64,000 nt of DNA from Boesenbergia rotunda (GCA_024364735.1 JAGFNQ010007656.1:1-64000), one strand, 5' to 3'. Counted from the first letter of the stretch, positions 44,318 to 56,309 are shown. Notes: generated by a model from the sequence alone, not told the origin. Translations and numbers: made by a program.

Positions 44318-46525
44318 ACTCCCCCACACTTAACCTTGAGCGTCTCGCGAAACTACTAAGTAAGTATCCCTTAGGCTTTCTTAAGCATAATTAGAAACAA
44401 ATGAAAAGAAATTACCTAAGGTTGTCAATTCTCATAAATCTAAGCTCTATGGATTAGTATCTTATCCTTAAATCAACAACTTAGCCTCTTCATCCATCAT
44501 GAGTCATTGAGATGAATTTAAATCACTAAGCCTTTCAAGAGAAGTTTTGGTGGCTCTCTCCTTAAGTTCTAAGTTGATGATGGAAGTGGAGCTCACTCAA
44601 ACACACATGCTTCTTGCACTACCATAGGCTTGCTTATTATCTACTCTCCACCATCATTCATGATTAGGATCAATATCTACAAAAACAAATAAAAGCATGG
44701 AAAATGATAAGAAATGGAGTAAAAATCAAGGAAATGGAAAAATTGATGGAGTGGAGGACTTGGTTGCTCAAAAATGTTTCCAATGTGCTTTGCCCCATCT
44801 TTACAGTCCTCTAGTGATATCACAAATGTGGTGGAGTTAATCTTGAACAATGACTTTGAATTGGATGAATAAAACCCTATTGATCTCAATGTGTCAACTT
44901 CCACCTTGCGTGCCAACTTTGTTCTTGTTTCTCTTTTTTTTTTTCTGATTTTCTGTTTATGTTTGCAACCATTTCTTCTACCTCAGCCCTTCTTCTTTTT
45001 GGTCAGGCTTCCATTGCAATTCAGCTTTGAAACTTCTGTTATGAACTAGAGACCTCAAATAGAGCTAAGTAGAGAAACTCACAGATTTTTACCCAAACTG
45101 TTTTTTTTTCTGCTCTCAAACCTATTGAGGGAGTCAAACTTCATTTGGAACATTTCGGACCAGCTAGTATCAGAGTTCATATCAGTAAAACTTGAGACAT
45201 CCAATAACAATTAGGGACAAAAATTTGATGTTCCAAATATTACCTTCTCTAACCCTTGTAACTCCCTTTTGATACACTCACTTCAAGTTGGCACCAATCT
45301 TCAATTTGTTTTTTTTTTCTGTTTCTAATTCCAGCTCACGGCAGATTCAATTCAAATCTCTGATTTCTTCACATCAGTTAGCATAATGAGTAATTAAGCA
45401 CTTAAAGTATTCCACATCACAAATTCTGCTCAACAAAATTAAATTTCAGCCTTGGTTTTGCTCAACTCAGCTCAGCAGCTCAATTTCTCTGCTCTCCACC
45501 AGCTTCAACTCAGTCTCTACAAGATGTTGCTGATCTTAGCTTCCCAAAATTCCAACTTTTCAGTTTTTATCCAAGTCAATTTCCTATCCAAGTTAGCAGA
45601 TTTTTTTTTCTTCACCTTGGCACAAGAATTTCTTTCTTTTTGCATTTTCGTGCCATTGTTTCTCATTGCAGAAAAATTTTTCATTGTCACACCATGCCAC
45701 TTGGATCTTCAAAATATGTTAAGGAATCTAGATCTCCAATTGCTTCCATCCTCTTGTTCATTTTTAGAATTCAAATTCAACTCACTTGGCACCTTTTGGC
45801 TTCAACTTGGCAAAAATTTTTTCTTTTTGACATGAAATACATCCTTGCTCCAAAATAATTTCCAAAACTTTAGTCACTCCCCCACACTTAAATCTTTCTC
45901 CGTCTCGGGCAAAATAGCATCAAGAAAACATCCCAAGCAAACAAATCCATAGAAAAATTGGAGTTAAGATTAGGAATAAGGAAAGACAAATAGAGTAGAC
46001 ATGATTTTTGCCAAAATTGATATAGAAAGGTAAACAAGGTGATTAGTCTCTATAGATGTGATCCAATCATTGAAATATGATTTTGAAAGAACCTAAGCAA
46101 GTTCTAGAGTACAATAACATACGTGCCACAAATATAAGGCTAATTCTCACTAGGTAAAAATAATTCATCCCAAGTTCTCAATTAAGAATCTAAAGCAAAA
46201 TAGTACTCAAGCATCCAAGAATTCATCCATTAGCTCAAACCCTAAGTTTTGACAACCAAATTTAATTTATTTTCCAAGAGATTCTAAAATGCTATGGAAT
46301 AACCTAGAGGGATACTTTTATTTCTACTCATGCAAGAAAAAGTGCGAAAAGAAAAGACATGGTATTTATAATGACTCCTATGCATTCTACTCTACTCATG
46401 CATTTATTAACAAGAACTCATTTTGAAGGAAAATTCTAGAAGTCGTAAAAGTGAAGGAAAATGCAAAAAGGAACAAACTCCCCTTTTATTTCAGGTGGAC
46501 GGAGCCTATCCAGAAGTAGCCTCCA
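44318..46525 (-). other. Non-coding 3' region of the Athila element with extra polypurine-like tracts
   Basis: No gene over 2.2 kb. The polypurine tract at 44318-44332 (plus ACTCCCCCACACTTA) recurs at 45876-45890 and, as ACTCCCCCACACTTG, at 46566-46580. Each is the minus-strand AAGTGTGGGGGAGT motif. Otherwise AT- and T-rich sequence. Confidence 0.7.
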
Positions 46526-48715
46526 TCATGGTAGTGGAGGAAAATGGGTGGCTGAGAGAATTCGGACTCCCCCACACTTGAACTTTACAAAAATTTGCTC
46601 CGGTGGCCGAAGGCGATTCAGGTACAGTATCCATGTAAGAGGTGGAGTGCTTTGAATTAGAATAAAATCATCTCCTCCTTCTTTCTGCCTTTTAGAAGTC
46701 CTTCCAGGAGGCTGGAGTCTGTTCAGTTGGAGCACCCACTCCTGAAGTCTTTTGGACCCTGCAAAACAATGTAATACCTCTCTCAAGCGTTTAGGGTCAG
46801 AAAGAAATAAAATAATATCAGTCTCTGCATGAAATGAATCCAAAGCTGCATCATATTCAATTAAATCAAATTCTGGTATCTCAATGAATTTTTCATAAGT
46901 AATGTCCTCCAAAGGTATATCAAGAAACTTATCATAACCCATGAAATCAACTTTTGGCACATCAATAGTATTTTCACAATTATTTCCTATCAAAAATGTA
47001 TCAAGCAATGGATCACAGCCAACAAAATCAATCTCGGATACCTCTATAAGTTTTTCACATTCATCTTCAGCATAAGATATAGCAAGAGATTCATCAAAAT
47101 AAATAACATCAATTTCAGGCACTTCTAAAAAATTTTCACCATTCATATCCACAAAAGATGTATCAAGTAATGCATTATGACTAAGGAAATCAATTTCTGG
47201 TACCTCTATTGGATTTGCACAAACAATCTCTACACAAGGTATATCAATAAATTCATCATAGCCAATAAAGTCAGCACTAGGTACCTCGCTGAATTTTTCT
47301 GAACAAAAAGGAGAAATACTTACCTGAGCGTGCTGGAGAATACCTGAAGGTTCTATAATAGTAGATGTATCTGTGGCCTCCTCCTGGTCAAGTACATACT
47401 CCTCTTCAGCCTCAAGCTCTGGTGATCCTTGGGTGCTTGCTTCCACCATGCAAGTCCCTACACTTTCTGGTTCATCTTCTGAATCTTGTGGTGGTCCCTG
47501 GGGCTTAGTGCAATCCCCTACACCTATGGAATCATCTCTCATGTATGTTTCTCCTGTAATATCTGCAACAACAACATCAGAAAAATTAGGACCATCAATA
47601 ACATTATCATCACAAAATAAAAGATGAGAATGGTCTTGTGGAGTTGAAAAATTTGGCAATGGATTTTGAATAGGAATCTCCGAAGGGATGCATGTTGTAG
47701 GTGCCCTATAGTTGATGATTACTTCTTCTTCTACTACTAATTTTGCAAGATCACTTGAAGAAGGACTTGACCATGCACTAGGGTCACCTTGAACTGATAT
47801 AAAACCAACTCCGGGGCTCTCAGAATTAAGAGTATCTTGAGAATATAACTGTTCTGATCTTTGGGCTTTTATCTGATTCAAATCACTAGCCATTTGTTCC
47901 ATTTGCCTTCCGAGGTTTTGAAGCTCTTGTTGAAACATTTGTTGAAATTAAGACTGTGGGGGTTGATAAAATGGTTGCACAGGCTAATTAAACTGCTGAA
48001 AATTTGGTTCACAAGTTGGTGGATATGGCTGAAAATTCTGATTCTGGAATTCTTGGATCTGAAGTTGAAATTGTGGTGGCGAACACTGAAATTGAGTGGG
48101 CTGAAATTCTTGCTGCCATGGCTGAAAATTTTGGAAAGGTTGCCCTTGCTGATATTGTTGAAATTGTGACTGATCTTGTTGATAAGGTGGCTGAAAGTTA
48201 GGCTGAAATTGCTGAATTTGGGGCTCAAAACCTTGGAATTGTGGCTGCCCATTCTGAAAATTCTGAAAATTTGGTAGACTTGGCTGAAAATCTGGCTGAA
48301 ATTGTTGGAATTGCTGTGGTTGTTCGAATTGTTGTAGTGGTGGCTGAAAAAACTGGTTTGGTTGAACTTGATGGAAGGGTGGTTGCTGAAAATTCTGATT
48401 ATCTAAACACCCTTGCTGAAACTGAAAGTTTGGTTGCTGAAAATTCAAATGGGGCTGCTGGAAATCAGAATATGGCTGCTGGAATTCTTGCTGTGGCGGT
48501 TGAAATTGCTGGAAAGGCTGAAATTCTGAATAGGGTTGCTGAAATTGGTTGAGAAGCTGAAATTGTGGCTGAGGTGGCTGAGATGTAGGCTGAATCGGCT
48601 GCTGGTGAGTAGACGACTGAGCTTTATGTTTTTGTTGGTCGTCCAACTCCTTAACCCAACATTTCAATTCCACCAATACTTTTTTTATCTCTGTATAGTC
48701 CTCTGGTGATAACAT
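46526..48715 (-). pseudogene. Athila gag-derived ORF with Q/P/F-rich domain and six 27-residue repeats
   Basis: The minus-strand ATG at 48713-48715 opens one frame to 46526 (about 730 codons), broken by two stops close together near 47984 and 47950. In order: a short charged N-terminus (MLSPEDYTEIKKVLVELKC), about 200 residues rich in Q, P and F (FQQPYSEFQPFQQ type), a coiled coil (QQELQNLGRQMEQMASDLNQ) like the end of Athila gag, an acidic linker, then six 27-residue acidic repeats (46811-47288; EVPEIDFLSHNALLDT type). No capsid, protease or reverse transcriptase is present. Function unknown. Possibly the two stops are recent. Confidence 0.7.
46811..47288 (-). repeat. Six coding repeats of 27 residues (81 bases)
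   Basis: Each begins EVP-EIDF or a variant (EVPSADF, EVPEIDF, EVPEIDV, EVSEIDF, DVPKVDF, EIPEFDL), followed by D..LD or similar and an acidic stretch ending in ..F/L/I. The repeats differ much in nucleotides but keep the same residue pattern and spacing. Confidence 0.8.
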
Positions 48716-48852
48716 TTTGATCTTACAGCCCTGTCACACAACAAACAAGAAAAATGGCAGCAACCGTATATAAAAGATAAAGCACAAGAAAATAGAATCA
48801 AATGATATGCCCATAAGCACACAAGCAAAAATCAAACAAATCAACTAGTTGC

Positions 48853-48871
48853 TTCCCCGGCAACGGCGCCA
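48853..48871 (-). other. Athila-type primer-binding site (minus strand)
   Basis: The reverse complement reads TGGCGCCGTTGCCGGGGAA, the classical Athila site, six bases from the LTR end at 48878. Confidence 0.9.
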
Positions 48872-48877
48872 AAAATT

Positions 48878-51534
48878 TGACGGACCCGAAATACTAGATT
48901 AAATTGTCACGAAATGTGGGTCCAATCAGAATTTAAAATTTATAAATGTGCTGGAAACCCTTTTTGCAATTAAGAATATGAAAACGTAGTAAAGGAGCCA
49001 CATGTCGTATTTTTCCTCGGGACTAGTTGATGTTGTGTGATTCGCGCTTGTATTTATGTGTCGTTTGTGAATTTCGGGTTTCAAATAAAATTGGGTTTTG
49101 GGGTTGCAAGCATGAAAACTCAATGACAGGAATAGAAACCCAATGAAAAATTTGAATCAACTGGTGCAACTAAACAATTTTGGGAAACAAGCAGGGTTTC
49201 AAAACAAATCAAACAACTGATGTGAAGCAATTAATGTGGAGCAAATGAATGAGAAGAAATAACTCCAATGCAGAGACAAAATGGGCAGGAATAAATCCAA
49301 TTGATATGCAGAAATGGCAGTTTTAAACTTCACTTGGATGCGAAATCAAACAAGCAACAGATTTCAAATTTAATGGACTTCAAATTCAAGGCTTCCTTGA
49401 TACAAACTTCAGCAACTTCAGCTAAAATATTACAAAGATGACTTGGATTGCAGAATCGAAATTGAATTGCAGAAATGGAGACTTAGCTGCAGAATTGGAA
49501 TTTCAGCAATCAGTTGACACAAAATTCCGGAACAAGATACAAGGGCTGCTATGCAAAACTGGTGCTAACGTAGCTTGGGGCTCATATGCAGAAATTGAAG
49601 ACTCATATGCAGAAATTGAGAAACCAACGTGCCAACATGAAACTATGCTAAGTGCTTGCACTGTGGACTGGAAATTCAGATTCAATTTCAGAATGGCAAC
49701 GACCATTTGAATGCAAATCCAACAAACAAGCGGGCCAAAAATTTATGCACTAATCTACAATTCAGAATTGCTAAGCTGTAATTGATACAAAACGAACTGA
49801 TGTGCAGAAATAAAAAGATGCAGAATTGAAATTTAGATTACGGCATTGAAGTTGATACAAGAATTGATACGCTACAACCAATTGCATAAACAAATTAATC
49901 AAGTGGAGATCTAATGCAATGGTTGACCAAACAATAACCTCTTCATGTGCTGCAATCGAAAACATAGAAATAAATGGGGAGAATGCAGAAACCAAGCTGG
50001 AATTGCAGAAACTAAGGGATGATATGCAGGATTAACTCAAGCTGACCAAATGGAAATTCCGAAATACAACTAAATATGAAGCAAACTTGGATCAGCTAGA
50101 TTCATACACTAAGTGTGATCTCTAATTGCAGGAAATAACTAAACACTAATCGGATTCAAAAGAAACTGCAAAAACCCGAAATGAAACTTGGCACGCAGAA
50201 ACAGTTTGGCACGCAACAGATTTAGGAAATACGCAAGCAACAATCAGAGAAATAAATTGAAATTTAGTCAAACATTAACTAAACTAGCTAGCTAACTACT
50301 TACTTGAAGATTTAAAGCTAAATTACAGCTGGAACAATGCATTAAACCAAGTTAACGAATCTGAAACGAAATGCAGAAACAGAATGTTGCGGCAGAAATA
50401 AAAATTACAGCTACAACCATGAAATTTACTAGCTAAACTACTCCTCGACCCTTCCCTAGCTCAAGACTCCTTGTTCGTCACGCAAGGGCTGGCCTCGAAC
50501 CCCTAAGCACAGCAAATCAGTGGAAATCAGCCTCGCTTGATGAACTCTGCTCGAACTGCATCATTTGGGGAAATCCAATCTGAACCCCTTCGATCTCAAA
50601 TAATGGGATGGCGATGAAGATTTGAAGACCCTCTGAGCTCACCTGAGAACCCCTACAAGCAGCTCAGATGATCGGAAATGGCTTGTGGATGAGATTCGAG
50701 TGGTCAGACCACAGAGCCACCAAAACCCTCAAATAGCTCTGTCCGGCGCGAATTTGAGCTGAATTCTCCAACAAAACTGTCCTCCAAAGATCCAAATATT
50801 GATCCAGATGAAGAATTAAGGGGTCGCGCCCCTTAAATGAAGAAGAACTATACTGAAGACGTGAAGAACACAACGAAGAAGATGAAGAAACGGCGGAGAC
50901 GTGACGAGGAAGAAAGCTGCTGCGTTTTGATTAAATAGTTATCAACGGACGACCCAGATTGATTGGAGGAGATCCAACGGCTGATCTTGCTCTGATTTGA
51001 TCCAAATTTTTATGATGATGATCTGGGGTCAGGATCTGCCTCGTGGTAGCTCGGATCCTCCAGATGTGCAACGGATGGTCCAGATCAACTTAGTCTTTGA
51101 ATGGACGATCTAGAGCCCTCCTTGCTTGATCCAACGGTTGATTGAGCTCTGATTGGAATGAAACCTTCAGATCTTGATCATAGAGCTTGATCAACCCTAA
51201 CCCTAGCTCAGATTGCTTCAGATCGTCCCGGATGGCTCAGATCTAGCCGCTCTTGAATCGGACGGCTCGGATTAATCGTAAGCTTGACAATTCGATCCGG
51301 TTCACTTCCGACTCAAGTTTGACCCAATATGCTCTAGGTCCAGGATCCTTTCATGCCTACAAAAATATATCAGAAAATTAGCTGCCAAATAATCCAAAAA
51401 ATGTGTAAATTTGCAATTAAGTCCAAAATAAGAGGAAATCCTAAAACCTAGGGCAATTTCACAATTAAGCAATAAAAACATAAGTCAAACATGGATTTTA
51501 GCAACTCAAATGATCAATAAAATGGTATCTATCA
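48878..51534 (-). repeat. 5' LTR (minus sense) of the Athila element
   Basis: 2657 bp, nearly identical to 41640-44317 apart from one 21 bp unit and scattered substitutions. Confidence 0.9.
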
Positions 51535-51539
51535 GCAGA

Positions 51540-51761
51540 CCATGTAATATTTTTGCTGGACTCCTCAAATAACCCAGGAGTCCCACATCCTCTAGGATCT
51601 TCAGCGAGACCCTGGACATCATCTCCACCATGATCCCCGGCGAGGATAACGATACAAAAGCCTCTACCTCTACGGGGTCCCTTAGCTAAGAACACTACTG
51701 CATCTCCGGGGTTAGGCATTGTGGGCACCGACGAAGGTGAAGGGAAGAGCGGTGGCATCAC
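51540..51761 (-). pseudogene. Second antisense ORF of the Tat element, 5' part
   Basis: The minus-strand ATG at 51761 (MMPPLFPSPSSVPTMPNPGD) opens 74 codons up to the Athila target site. The frame then stays open on the far side from 41639 to a TAG at 41481-41483, giving 126 residues in all if the insertion is ignored. A TATA box (minus ATATAAATAG, about 51824-51833) lies about 65 bases upstream of the ATG, followed by a CT-rich leader. Glycine/aspartate-rich protein that I do not recognise. Confidence 0.45.
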
Positions 51762-51823
51762 ACCAAAAGGAAGAAAGCAGACAGAAGGGATGAAGGAGAC
51801 GGTGCACCCCTCTCCTCCTATTT

Positions 51824-51833
51824 ATATTAATGG
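51824..51833 (-). promoter_or_regulatory. TATA box for the second antisense ORF
   Basis: Plus CTATTTATAT, read on the minus strand as ATATAAATAG, with a pyrimidine-rich leader and an ATG about 65 bases downstream. The stretch 51840-52308 shows no gene. Confidence 0.45.
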
Positions 51834-52308
51834 TTGCCTCTCCGTGCAGTTAATGCAGGAGGACGCGAGAACAACAGCAGACGCTGAGGAGTCATTTTGG
51901 CCAACGCGCCCATACCGCACCTAGGAACCCGCGACTCTTTATGAGTTCATTCAATAAGACTGCGTATAACGCGAAGGCGACGGTTCGGGAGCCACCTGCA
52001 TACCCTAGAAGGAAATATCGAAGGGTGAGGCTCGCCATGGACATAAATGCAGGCATGGAACTTTGACCTGTCAAATTGTCAAGGGTTCGACACTCAGAAT
52101 CCACCTCGAAACAAACAACTACCTTCCCGTTTGTTAAGCCCGTAAGGCAAAGGCACGAGACACATCGAGCAAAGACACATACACAAGAAATAGTAAGAAT
52201 GATCGCATTAATGCAAAATTTCTACAATAGGGCCCGACCCCCTGGTGAATATAGGGCCCCATAAACTTAGGTCCTCGGGAGAAAACCCCTCTCTGGCTCG
52301 ACCGGTAC

Positions 52309-54765
52309 TTACAATCGCAGGTCAGCATCGGGGGGTAAGAGCTGGTCTTTCTTCAGCTGATCGATAGCCCCGTGGAAGCCCAGCTGCAGACGCTTCATTA
52401 CCTGGTTGGTTATGATAGCGCGAAATTCATCCGATTCCAGAAACTTCGCCTTGAAGCCCGCTTCAGCCTCATTAGAGTCAGAAACTTTGGCAATTCGAAG
52501 AGTAAGGAGCTCAGCCTCAGCAGCCTCATAAGAACGCCTCAACCATCCCAACTCGGCAGACATCTCGTCCTGCTCGGCTAGGGCCTCTCTAAGCCTCTCC
52601 GACGTGGCCCGCTCATCCGATCGAGCCTGGACCAGGTCATCCTCCAAAACAGACGCGCGGTCGGTGGCCATCAGGAGATCAGACTCCTTCTGACTGAGAT
52701 GTTGTGCCTGATCCTGACTACGCGAGTTCAGTCTTTCAGCCGAGGCTACCGTGAGCCGGATGTCGCCCAATAACTCTTTCTCTCTCGCCTGGAGTTGGTC
52801 TCTCTCCTGCGTCACCTGGAGCAGGTCCTTGGTAACACTCACAACTTTCTCAGACGTCAGGCGTTCTTTGTGTCAGGAATTTTGAAGAGTCTGCTCCTTG
52901 TCTCGCAAGAGGTCCATCAGGTGCTCGACCTTCGCACAGAGAGCTATGCTGACCCCCGCATGCATCAACCCTGCCTGATGCTCGTGGTCAGCTGTAGCTT
53001 CCGCCCTCAGGGCCCGGCGGAACAAGGCTTCAACCCGGGGCCAGGAATATAGACCCCGACCGGCTGTCACACACTCCTCGGCTGCCTGTCATTGCCCCAG
53101 GAGGTCAGAAAATAGGCAAGAGACATCCAATACAACAGTAATATGTACCTTCAAAAGAGTCTCCCGGAGAGTGGTTAATTGGCCCGTTGAAACTCGTATG
53201 ACAGTCCCTCCAGAAGTATTTGACATGGTATCTCATCCTGTGGGCCGCGACGAGCCCGGACGAGGAGGGAGTCACTCGATGGTTGGGGCTTCAGGTGGTA
53301 GACTGGAGGGGCCGACATCATCTTCCTCGGAGCTAGAAGTCTCCTGGACACGACCCCCTCGGTCGGAACCTCCTTGAACTGCACCGGGGTGAAGGATCGC
53401 AGGGAGGCCTCCAACACTACATCCAACTTCTTCCTTAGTCGGTCCAGTCTCATCCGGTATTGAGTACGCAACGCCCCCTTACCCTTGGAAGATGTAGTCA
53501 AATCAATGGAGCAGGACGGAGGTGATGGGGCGACCACCCTCAGAGTGGGGACCGACGAGGCAGGTACAGAGGCTACTCCCTCGGAGGGTAGAGTCGCTTC
53601 CTCGGGCACCGAGGGAAGAAGGGAGGAACTCGTAGAACGCAGCTTTTTCCAGTTAGGGCCCAAGCCCTTGGGGAGCCACCTCTTCTGCCGACCATTGGAT
53701 CGGACTGCTGGAGGAGAAATAGGAGAGGAGGTCCCCTCTCTAATCCCTGCTGGATGGATATCCATGGGGAAGACCCACCCCAGAGGAAAGATCCGTCGCT
53801 GGGTCAACTGTTGATCGGAGGCCATGGCTCGCAACTTGCGGGGACGTAACAGTGGCTCGACCCTCTCGGGTGAAGCGACCCACGGGACGAGACAACAGTC
53901 CTCTCTGAGGACTCGGTGGGAGCAGGAGGTGCGTTCGGAGCGATCGGGGGAGGATTCAACGCCTCCTTATTGGCCTCCTCCCATCTAATGAGCCTGTCCA
54001 TCACCTTGGCGAACATGACTTCCTCTGCAATAGCCAGACAAAAAACAACATCAGTCAGAACTAGTGGGTATTGAAGAAAAAGATGAACATACCGAGGGTG
54101 GGGCTGATTCGTGTCACTTTAGGGCTAAGGCCCGCCCTGTACATAAGTTCTTCATCCTGCACCAGCCCCGGGCTACTGAATTCCATGCCGAAGAGCACCT
54201 TTCTAGCATGCTGGCACATGGGGCTCTGAAGGAACGCCTCTAATGAAGGAGGAGTCGGCAAATTCTCTATCTAACACAGAGGACTGAAGGGCAATGACGA
54301 TAGTCGAATGAAGAAGAACTTCTCCTTCCATCCTTTATGTGAGGAAGGGAACCCTCCTAAAAACCTATGGCCCGGTCGAGCTGCGAAACTAAAGACCCCC
54401 TAGACCCTATCGGGACGAAGAAAGAATGAAAAAGATGAGGGGTCAGAGGGAGATCAAAAAGTTTGAAGATGATATACGCCCCTCCCATCTGGGCGAAGGC
54501 ATTGGGAGCTATCTGGTGAAGGGGGATATCAAAATAGGAGATTATGTTCATGAAAAAAGGGGTGATAGGGAAACGGAGCCCTAACTCCATTGCCCTAAGA
54601 AAAAGGTCAGCATGCCTGCAGGGGCTCCACTGGCGTCTGGCCCACTTTGGGGATGACCACCACCATCTCGGCCGGGATGTCATAGGCCTCGGTGGCCGCC
54701 TGCAAGGCCTCCGGCCTCACTCTCGAGGAGGTGGACTCATACCATTCTACGCGATAGCTTTCCAT
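52309..54765 (-). pseudogene. Antisense Tat gene: gypsy-type transposon domain plus coiled coil, with introns
   Basis: Minus-strand start at 54765 (MESYRVEWYESTSSRV). The N-terminal part, after a frame break near 54615, reads LFLRAMELGLRFPITPFFMNIISYF and then IAPNAFAQMGGAYIIFKLF, the pattern of the plant domain called putative gypsy type transposon. A Pro/Ser/Arg-rich middle (53834-53175) and a long coiled coil (53070-52309) follow. Two likely introns are visible: about 54091-54026 (GTATGTTC...TATTGCAG) and about 53150-53080 (GTACATATT...ATGACAG). Frame breaks also lie near 54357 and 52875. Tat/Ogre elements are known to carry such an ORF opposite to pol. Its role is unknown. Confidence 0.7.
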
Positions 54766-54875
54766 GATTCCTAGGAGAGAAGATAAGAGGGAGACAAACT
54801 ACTCACGAGCAAAAGAGGCTTTACAAGGGAAGAAGACGAAGTGCATCTAGCCACCGAGTCGGAAGTGGGCCTAAC

Positions 54876-55840
54876 TGTTGAGGCAATCAGCCCTAAGATG
54901 ATCTGGAGGATCATGGGGTTTTGATGTGTGTTGGTCAATATGGTTAAGTTAGGATTTATTGTTGGACTACTATGTGTACATAAGTGTGCAGGTGTACAGG
55001 TACACATGGACTTGATTAATGTCTTCAGGTAAAGAGTGGCATAGAGGCAAGCTGGAGGCGTGTGTGCGCGCCCGAGGGACCGTGAATAGCAGGGACAATG
55101 AGCCGAGGGACGTGGACTTCGAGGCGTACGTGAAGGATGGCATGGAGGCAAGCTAGAGGCTTGCGTGCGCATCCGAGGGACGAGGGCTGAAGATAAAGAG
55201 GGTGTGAATGCAACAGTCGAGACTGCTGGTGAAGAGTCGACCAGGTTGTGAGGGTCCTAGTGTGAGTCGTTGTACTCGGGAACTAAGCTGGGAGGGTTGA
55301 GTGCGGAGTGAAATGTACTCGGGGAGTGTAACCTAGGCTTAGGTTCGGACCAGTCGATTGCTCTAGGAGCAGTCGACTGGTGTCGACTGGAACAGCTGTC
55401 AAATTCGAACGTTGTACTGTAATGGTCGAATTTGAGTGGGACCATTGACTGCCCGGGCAGTCGACTGGTAGCGGCTGTTTCAGATTCGAGCCCTATTTAA
55501 AGGGGCTCGTTTCATGCTTTCTTTTCTTGGAGAAATCTGCTTGGGTAGAGTAGATTAGTAGTCTTTGGTGCTCAGGTGTTGTCGAAGTGTTGTGGCGAGG
55601 TTTCTCCACCCACAAGGAGCGACAAGGGCTAGCCGAAGGTTATCCGGGGAGTGATCCACCGACGATTCTTGGATTAGTCACCCTTAGGGGTGGATACCAA
55701 GTAAATCTCTTTTGTTAGCATTGTTTACATTGTTAGTTTTTGTTTTATTATATATTCCGCTTGCACAACTAACCGTATAGGAAGAAAGAGTTCGAAAAAT
55801 TGCTATTCACCCCCCTCTAGCAACCATACAAGATCCAACA
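54876..55840 (+). mobile_element. SIRE-type solo LTR (965 bp)
   Basis: Starts TGTTGAGGCAATCAGCCC and ends AGATCCAACA, flanked by CTAAC on both sides (54871-54875 and 55841-55845), a perfect target-site duplication. Contains the CAGTCGACTG array (55346-55472), a TATA-like CTATTTAAAGG (55493-55503) and the CACCCCCCTCTAGC end. It lies in the leader of the antisense Tat gene, between its TATA box and ATG. Confidence 0.92.
55346..55472 (+). repeat. CAGTCGACTG palindrome array
   Basis: Five palindromes or near copies, including the pair around GCCCGGGCAG, ending about 20 bases before the TATA-like box at 55493. Confidence 0.8.
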
Positions 55841-55862
55841 CTAACGTCCGCATCTTCCTCTC

Positions 55863-55914
55863 TTATACCCAGGCAGCCGCCTGCCTGGCGCAAGGGGGAA
55901 GCGACACGTGGAAA
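55863..55914 (-). promoter_or_regulatory. Probable promoter of the antisense Tat gene
   Basis: On the minus strand a G-box (CCACGTGTCG, plus 55905-55914) lies about 40 bases upstream of GGGTATAAGAG (plus 55863-55874). The gene start at 54765 follows once the 965 bp solo LTR is discounted. Inferred from motifs. Confidence 0.45.
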
Positions 55915-56294
55915 GCGAGAAACCGCCGCGCCCAGGCAGATCGCTTGTCGCTAGCCAGCCACAGCGGCGCACACCCGTAAGGACTCGTGGAGATGGTCGT
56001 TGGAACACACGACAATAAGGCATTCGCGAGAGTACCTTGTCACCCTCAAAAAAGGGCCATGCGCCTTTATACGAGGAGATAGACGTCATTGCAATACTTC
56101 GAGAGTCGGAGTAGCCTTTTTCAAAAGGATGAAACTAAAAATGGGGATTTCTTGGAACTCTGAATGAAGATTATAATATGAGGGCCCCGCATAACTACTA
56201 CAGGAGTAGTAAGAAGACGAAGGCTTGCGAGAGCTCAGCTTCTTCATCTTTACACTAGTCTGATCAGTCGGCTACACTTCGTTCGATCAGACTT

Positions 56295-56305
56295 GAAGGG
56301 AGGGA
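56295..56305 (+). other. Polypurine tract of the Tat element
   Basis: GAAGGGAGGGA ends four bases before the 3' LTR at 56310. Confidence 0.75.
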
Positions 56306-56309
56306 CTTA

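Larger units (their letters stand above)
41640..51534 (-). mobile_element. Non-autonomous Athila-type Ty3/gypsy element
   Basis: LTRs 41640-44317 and 48878-51534, both with plus-strand start TGACGGACCCG and end GGTATCTATCA, flanked by GCGGA (41635-41639) and GCAGA (51535-51539), a 4/5 duplication. On the minus strand the Athila primer-binding site (plus TTCCCCGGCAACGGCGCCA, 48853-48871) and a polypurine tract (plus ACTCCCCCACACTTA, from 44318) border the LTRs. The interior holds one long gag-derived ORF with 27-residue repeats and no pol. LTRs look about 99% alike by eye, so it is young. Confidence 0.88.

Noticed and set aside
46811..47288. Relation between the 81-base coding repeat here and the 81 bp tandem array at 40071-40880
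   Set aside because: Same length but no sequence similarity, and they belong to different elements; taken as coincidence.
48004..48552. Plus-strand ORFs with repeated AENS/VAEI words
   Set aside because: Reverse-complement shadows of the Q/P/F-rich gag region.
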